IMG/VR virus record: IMGVR_UViG_3300031539_000044
Span: 1-52,569 of that record
Strand: one strand, 5' to 3'
Source of the DNA: a virus
DNA: 52,569 nt
Numbering within the stretch: the stretch's first letter is position 1; every line of letters begins with the position of its first letter. The notes under the pieces are model-generated. The model was not told the DNA's origin, did no database searches, and saw nothing but the letters and a program-made list of their open reading frames with translations. The position numbers were made by a program, and so were the translations under genes. Shown here one piece after another: positions 48,638-52,569 of the stretch.

Positions 48638-48820
48638 TTATTTTTTATCCCCAAGCATTTTTTCAAATACTTTTTTCTTTAATTTTTCCAATAAAGTTAG
48701 TGCGCATGCTTTATGATAAATTCTATGATCATAAAAAATCATATCTTCTAGACTAAGGATCTTCTTCCCGCACTTGAAACACATCCAGGCAATACCTTCT
48801 TGTAATCTGTATTTTTTCAT
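48638..48820 (-). CDS. Small CxxC protein (60 aa)
   Basis: From the ATG at 48820 (TTTGGAGGTAAAG upstream); the frame before it starts with a TTG lacking a site. 'AWMCFKCGKKIL' and 'HKACALTL' suggest a zinc-bound pair. Unknown. Confidence 0.6.
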   Translation of the reverse strand: MKKYRLQEGIAWMCFKCGKKILSLEDMIFYDHRIYHKACALTLLEKLKKKVFEKMLGDKK

Positions 48821-48838
48821 CTTTACCTCCAAACTTGC

Positions 48839-49117
48839 CTACCCTGGCAGGATTCCCCACTTAACTTTATTTATTTTTCCTCTCATTTTGCAAAGAGGAC
48901 ATCTCCAGTAATCAGTTTTAAGAAAATCATTATAATCACGATAAACAAATTCAAATATCTTTTTATCTTTTTTTGTTATCAAAGAGAGTAAAACACAAAT
49001 CAAATATACAATTACACAACAAAATGGAATATTATCTTTCAATCCATTCATAAATTCATTAGGCAATTTTTTTAAATTGTATTCCCAGCCCCAACTACTA
49101 TCTCCAATCCAAAACAT
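48839..49117 (-). CDS. Membrane protein with C-terminal zinc pair
   Basis: 92 residues from the ATG at 49117 (GGAGGGGAAGAAATAAA upstream); a longer frame to 49198 runs into the leader hairpin. One hydrophobic stretch 'IPFCCVIVYLICVLLSLI' and a tail with 'WRCPLCKMRG' (CxxC). Predicted single-span protein with a soluble zinc end. Confidence 0.55.
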   Translation of the reverse strand: MFWIGDSSWGWEYNLKKLPNEFMNGLKDNIPFCCVIVYLICVLLSLITKKDKKIFEFVYRDYNDFLKTDYWRCPLCKMRGKINKVKWGILPG

Positions 49118-49141
49118 TTTATTTCTTCCCCTCCAAAATTT

Positions 49142-49209
49142 GCCTGCCCCGTGGATTAGTGCACGCACCAATATAAACTTACTTCCTGAGAAGGCCACTC
49201 AGGGCAGGC
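49142..49209. other. Inverted repeat in leader of membrane-protein gene
   Basis: Outer stem GCCTGCCC (49142-49149) with GGGCAGGC (49202-49209) and an inner CTGAG/CTCAG hairpin (49186-49202). It lies immediately before the ribosome site of 48839-49117, in the same arrangement as the elements at 886, 4573, 16164 and 46543. Confidence 0.5.
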
Positions 49210-49218
49210 TGATTTTAT

Positions 49219-49461
49219 TTAGAATGGACTTCCTGCTATTTCATATCCAGATAATTTATTAGTTGTTTTTTCTAATTCACCATCAACAATATCTTCGAAA
49301 TGTGCTGCAATATTAAATATTTTATAAGCAGGCCATTTAAACTTCCTAAAGAATTTACCTTTTTTTCTGACTTCTACTGAAGCATTTCCAGAATCATCAT
49401 CTGAATACCAAGCTCTTACACGAAATCCCCTATCCTCTATATCGAAAATTGGTTTTGTCAT
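49219..49461 (-). CDS. Hypothetical protein (80 aa)
   Basis: Starts MTKPIFDIEDRGFRVRAWYSD after GGAGGTAAATAATTGAG. Beta-rich with a charged loop 'DDDSGNASVEVRKKG' and a helix 'KIFNIAAHFEDIVDGE'. No domain recognised. Located between the large recombination-like gene and the membrane-protein gene. Confidence 0.5.
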   Translation of the reverse strand: MTKPIFDIEDRGFRVRAWYSDDDSGNASVEVRKKGKFFRKFKWPAYKIFNIAAHFEDIVDGELEKTTNKLSGYEIAGSPF

Positions 49462-49592
49462 CTCAATTATTTACCTCCTTAATTTAATCTAACTAAAGCA
49501 TGGCTATAACCCTCCAAGCCACATTGAGCCTGCCCATTTACCTTGACATACAGGCGCTTCCCTTTTTAAATAAAATATAAAATATAATTGCA

Positions 49593-49613
49593 GGGCGGGA
49601 ATTTCACCCGCCC
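49593..49613. other. GC-rich hairpin after recombination gene
   Basis: GGGCGGG (49593-49599) and CCCGCCC (49607-49613) form a perfect stem with a 7-base loop, a few bases after the leftward gene's stop. The T-run on the minus strand is poor, so it is a weak terminator or an mRNA end-stabiliser. Confidence 0.45.
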
Positions 49614-49636
49614 CAAAAGGAGAAATTAAAATAAAG

Positions 49637-51349
49637 TTATTCTGGTATATCCTCAGGTGCGATAGTATCCTCGTCTGGGTATGGTGCATCTTCATTCTTC
49701 ACTTCTAATTTGCCAACCCTATAAGGTATATCCTCATCGGCAATTTCCTGACCTTCTTCAATCTCCCGCTCTTCTTCAATCTTTGCCACTTCTATTATTT
49801 TTTCTACCGCTTCCGGATCCTCTAATAATTTCTTTTGTACATCTTCTATCGCGGTCCCCGGCTCAATTAGATCACCCAAACAGGCAAAGTAAGCTATTTC
49901 TCTCCAGGTAGTGAGCCCCACTTCTTTTAAAGTCTCAAATATCTTATCTAATTTTTTTTTGTCATCCTCAGTGGGTGGCTCCAGGGCTTTCATAAGCCGG
50001 GAATATACCTCTTTATTGGTAGTCAATACTTTTTTGGCTATATGTTCGGTGAGGTGAGTTTTTATTATTCCCCGCTCTAAGGCAAATTCAACCAGTTTTT
50101 CAAAGGTATCGATCCCAACCTTTTGGGCTTTTTCTGATATGGCCTGTAAGATCTTATTTTCTTCTTCAACCTTTTTCTTATATATGGTTTTGCTTTCTTG
50201 ATAAGATTTGAGTTTGCCCTTTCCTTCTTCTTGATCCTTCTTTAACTGGGTTTCCTGGACCCTTGATTCATCAATCTCTTTTTTCAGATCTTGCCCTTTT
50301 GATTTTTCCTTTATTGGTTCTTTTGCTTCTTTTTTCTTTTCCTGATCCCCGGCCTTTTTCTCTTTTTTCTCTTTAGCCTCATTTTCTTTTTTTAATTCCT
50401 CTTGAGCAATGGCTCTTTTATTTTCTATCTCTTTTATTTCTTCTTCAGTTAAACGTTTAAATGCTGCTCTCTCTTTTTCACTATCCTCTTTTTCGCTATC
50501 AAATTTTGGGCTAATTTCTTCTGGCCTTTCCGGTATTTGATATATCCGCTTTTGTTCCAAAAATAAGGTTTTGCCTGTCCTTATCTTTCTAATATCTTCT
50601 ATGGGTAGATCTAATTCGCAGGTTAGGGGCCAGTGTTTATCTTTTCTCTTCTCGTGCTGGGTCTCTTTTTGTATTCGCCTTAATTTAAAAGGCAACATAG
50701 TTATGCCATTATATTCGCCGGTTATAGGATCTTTGAGTAGTTCCAAGGCTAAATAAACCCCGCTCTGGACGTCCACCATGGTATTGTAAGATCCGGAATC
50801 AATTACATAAATACCGCCCATTGAGATTTTGGGGATAAAAAAGAAGAGGCTGGCTCGTTTACTGCAGCCATCCTTTTGTCCAAACTTATCGCAGGGGCAT
50901 TCGACTTCTTCAAAAACTCCTTCCTCATTAGCCTTCATCGCAGTTTCCCCATCCCCTACACATTTAAGACCCCTTGAGCTGCCATAATATTTATAGGCCT
51001 GGGGAAATAAACCGCCAATATCCGGCAAACCGTTTTCGTCTAGACCGGATAAAGGAAAGGCTATATCTAATTCAATGGGATCTTTTCCAAACATTGCTTC
51101 AACTTCAGAAGGGCATACAAAATAAAAAACATCTTTAGGATGAAATTCTAATTCTCCAAATTTATCTCTTTTTTGTACGAAATCGCCATTACTGTCTTTT
51201 TTATATTTTCCATCATTATCTTTTGTTAGGGTAGGAACTTTAATCCCCAACCGGACTTTGCCTTTCCAGGTCAACCTGCGGATACTGCTAACCGGGTATT
51301 CACCCCGGATCTTAGTAAACCTCTTAAAAAAACCTGTGTTATTATTCAT
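49637..51349 (-). CDS. Recombination-directionality-factor-like protein (copy 2)
   Basis: 570 residues after GGAGGTAATTTTAA. N-terminal ~270 residues nearly identical to copy 1 (541 residues at 1003-2628): 'FFKRFTKIRGEYPVSSIRR', 'YFVCPSEVEAMFG', 'EVECPCDKFGQKDGC' (possible metal site). The coiled-coil segment is longer here and the C-terminal tail differs ('VGKLEVKNEDAPYPDEDT'). Two near-identical but non-identical versions in one assembly suggest related phages or a real duplication. Confidence 0.6.
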   Translation of the reverse strand: MNNNTGFFKRFTKIRGEYPVSSIRRLTWKGKVRLGIKVPTLTKDNDGKYKKDSNGDFVQKRDKFGELEFHPKDVFYFVCPSEVEAMFGKDPIELDIAFPLSGLDENGLPDIGGLFPQAYKYYGSSRGLKCVGDGETAMKANEEGVFEEVECPCDKFGQKDGCSKRASLFFFIPKISMGGIYVIDSGSYNTMVDVQSGVYLALELLKDPITGEYNGITMLPFKLRRIQKETQHEKRKDKHWPLTCELDLPIEDIRKIRTGKTLFLEQKRIYQIPERPEEISPKFDSEKEDSEKERAAFKRLTEEEIKEIENKRAIAQEELKKENEAKEKKEKKAGDQEKKKEAKEPIKEKSKGQDLKKEIDESRVQETQLKKDQEEGKGKLKSYQESKTIYKKKVEEENKILQAISEKAQKVGIDTFEKLVEFALERGIIKTHLTEHIAKKVLTTNKEVYSRLMKALEPPTEDDKKKLDKIFETLKEVGLTTWREIAYFACLGDLIEPGTAIEDVQKKLLEDPEAVEKIIEVAKIEEEREIEEGQEIADEDIPYRVGKLEVKNEDAPYPDEDTIAPEDIPE

Positions 51350-51410
51350 TTAAAATTACCTCCTTATTCATTTTTTTAATTTTCTCTAAATATCCATTAC
51401 ATTCAACAAG

Positions 51411-51656
51411 TCACGTTGGGTCAAAATTCATTGGCCAGTTAAACCAACCTCTTCTTATCCCCTGAGGATGTCCTTTAATAATAAGCTTTGTTTTTGCCTG
51501 TACCGGAGCAATCCTACCTACGGAAGCAAAAATACCAAGTATTTGCGCCAATGGGTTATTAAGTAGCTCTGCATTAGCCGGATGTTTACAACAAGAATGT
51601 GCAGAACCGGCAACCATTCCTCTGTGTTCACAGGTATAACAGTTTGGTTTATCCAT
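51411..51656 (-). CDS. Small zinc-binding protein
   Basis: 81 residues after TAAGGAGGTAAATTAA. 'PNCYTCEHRGMVAGSAHSCCKHP' (in parts) gives four closely spaced Cys/His ligands for zinc, a pattern known from small phage/bacterial proteins of unknown function. It sits between the recombination-like gene and a 49-residue gene. Confidence 0.65.
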   Translation of the reverse strand: MDKPNCYTCEHRGMVAGSAHSCCKHPANAELLNNPLAQILGIFASVGRIAPVQAKTKLIIKGHPQGIRRGWFNWPMNFDPT

Positions 51657-51691
51657 TTAATTTACCTCCTTAATTAATTTTACTTTTTGCC

Positions 51692-51841
51692 TTATTTGTT
51701 GATATGTCTTTTTAATTCTTTGTTGTCAAGACTGTAAAGTTTCACCACAAAATCTAATCTTTTATCCTCCTCTAATCCATTCACCTGACCCTCTAGTTTC
51801 CTAATTCTGTTCCTTAGCTTTTTTGCTGTAATTTTCTTCAT
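51692..51841 (-). CDS. Small helical protein (49 aa)
   Basis: Starts MKKITAKKLRNRIRKLEG after AAGGAGGTAATTTAAGC. It is a basic, then acidic, amphipathic helix ('NRIRKLEGQVNGLEEDKRL'). Excellent ribosome site; function unknown. Confidence 0.55.
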   Translation of the reverse strand: MKKITAKKLRNRIRKLEGQVNGLEEDKRLDFVVKLYSLDNKELKRHINK

Positions 51842-51890
51842 GCTTAAATTACCTCCTTAATATTCTTATCTTTCTCAAAATCTTTCAGAT

Positions 51891-52367
51891 CTATTTATCT
51901 CCTCCTCCTGTATACTTATATTCAAATTTCTTATCCTGTGGTTCTACGGTAACAGTTTCCAATACTTCAATTCTTATTGTTTTATCTTTTACTAATTGAT
52001 TTAATTGATCTTTCCTTATTGAATATGTTTCCACATATTTAATTAATAAATCTGTAAAGCTGGGAAGTTTTATCTTAATTTCTTCTATTGTTTTTGAAAC
52101 ATCTTTAATGACAATCTGATCCGGCATATTACGCCAATGCGCCCAACCACATTTTACTTTAATAGCATCCTCTTTGGATTCGATTAGAGTTTTCTCAAGT
52201 ATGGCTTCTGCTTCCATTAATTTCTTTCTGAGTTCGATTATCTCTTTGTCGTTTTCCATATTCATTTTTTCATTTTTGTCCTTTAATACCCTAATTGCAA
52301 AAATAATATCATCAGTTTCCTTTAGCAATTTCCCTATTGATTCTTTATAAATTTCAGCGTTTTCCAC
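51891..52367 (-). CDS. Gam-like host-nuclease inhibitor (probable)
   Basis: 158 residues from a GTG at 52367 (AAGGAGGTATTAAAA upstream). Coiled-coil N-terminus ('KNEKMNMENDKEIIELRKKL') followed by 'KVKCGWAHWRNMPDQIVIKD' and a beta/helix tail, resembling the Mu/lambda Gam-type DNA-end protectors ('WR.mP' core). Gam blocks RecBCD/AddAB or Ku-like end binding. It holds the position of the SbcC-like ATPase at the other end. Confidence 0.5.
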   Translation of the reverse strand: MENAEIYKESIGKLLKETDDIIFAIRVLKDKNEKMNMENDKEIIELRKKLMEAEAILEKTLIESKEDAIKVKCGWAHWRNMPDQIVIKDVSKTIEEIKIKLPSFTDLLIKYVETYSIRKDQLNQLVKDKTIRIEVLETVTVEPQDKKFEYKYTGGGDK

Positions 52368-52396
52368 TTTTAATACCTCCTTAAAATTTTAGTTTC

Positions 52397-52534
52397 CTAC
52401 CAGCGAAACTTTCCATTGAACTTCCGCATCCCCCCTTTACTGATAGTCATTTGCTCTTTTTCTTTCTTGCCTTTATAGATATTCCAAGCGATCATTGCTA
52501 CAAGCCAGGCAAAAACAATGTAAACAAAAGTCAT
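52397..52534 (-). CDS. Small single-pass membrane protein (variant 2)
   Basis: 45 residues with AAGGGGTGATTCT upstream. Identical to the 46-residue variant at 4203-4343 for the first 37 residues, then 'KFNGKFRW' instead of 'KYFNGRYKW'. This is the first gene after the shared 127-bp segment in this branch. Confidence 0.7.
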   Translation of the reverse strand: MTFVYIVFAWLVAMIAWNIYKGKKEKEQMTISKGGMRKFNGKFRW

Positions 52535-52569
52535 AGAATCACCCCTTTATTTATTATTAATTCGAACCT
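52443..52569. repeat. 127-bp perfect direct repeat, terminal copy
   Basis: Identical to 4252-4378 and ends exactly at the window end. Read as an assembly-graph overlap, it joins 52569 to 4379 and would close a circle of 48,191 bases; see the copy at 4252-4378. Confidence 0.9.

Noticed and set aside
1-52569. Integrase, diversity-generating retroelement, or tRNA genes
   Set aside because: No tyrosine/serine recombinase, reverse transcriptase or tRNA-like cloverleaf was seen anywhere in the window.

Overview
The window is almost certainly a genome-scale contig of a tailed, siphovirus-type bacteriophage (or its prophage form). It has terminase, a SPP1-like portal, a MuF-type protein, scaffold, an E-type capsid, neck proteins, a tail tube, a tail assembly chaperone with a -1 frameshift, a 1,424-residue tape measure, tail-tip and fibre genes, and a lysis region. 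The DNA is AT-rich. Shine-Dalgarno sites (AGGAGG-like) are strong, promoters are sigma70-type (TTGACA/TATAAT), and the standard genetic code is used, so the host is a low-GC bacterium. A SpoIIID-like regulator hints at a Bacillota-type host, but the sequence does not identify it. Virtually every gene is on the minus strand, so the genome reads from right to left. No integrase, DNA polymerase, tRNA or CRISPR array was seen.

Layout in reading order (high to low coordinates). 52.5-45 kb: early/replication genes (a small membrane protein, a Gam-like protein, a recombination-directionality-factor-like protein, zinc proteins, a DUF5131-type Fe-S protein, a replication-initiator-like protein, a SpoIIID-like regulator). 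45-40 kb: radical SAM proteins, a VRR-NUC nuclease, Com-like and ParB-like proteins, a PLD-like protein and terminase. 39-25 kb: portal, MuF-JAB fusion, capsid and tail genes, interrupted by two glycosyltransferases, two methyltransferases, a nucleotide-sugar dehydrogenase and an HNH protein. 24-9 kb: tape measure, tail tip, an HNH endonuclease with its own promoter, then a run of exported proteins (lipoproteins, a transglutaminase-like protein, a fibre with a signal peptide, an anchored C39-like peptidase), an M15 endolysin and tiny hydrophobic peptides. 8.7-4.2 kb: an early leftward operon of small proteins from a strong promoter, then a small HTH repressor with its own promoter and two matching operator-like sites. 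4.2-0 kb: an SbcC-like ATPase, a second copy of the recombination-directionality-factor-like gene, and lipoproteins.

Three things stand out. (1) The last 127 bases are identical to bases 4252-4378, and the flanking loci at both ends are variant copies of one another. The simplest reading is that the true genome is a circle of about 48.2 kb (4379 to 52569), and that 1-4251 is an alternative branch from a related phage. (2) Three copies of a conserved leader (box AGAGCTCCA followed by a hairpin and U-run) sit exactly at the boundaries of late gene modules. A separate family of structured intergenic elements sits in the 5' leaders of other genes. (3) A set of sugar and methyl transfer enzymes is threaded through the structural genes, and there are three Fe-S/radical SAM proteins, one broken by a -1 frameshift. 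About 18 small genes of 30-80 residues were read directly from intergenic DNA or given corrected starts from their ribosome binding sites.
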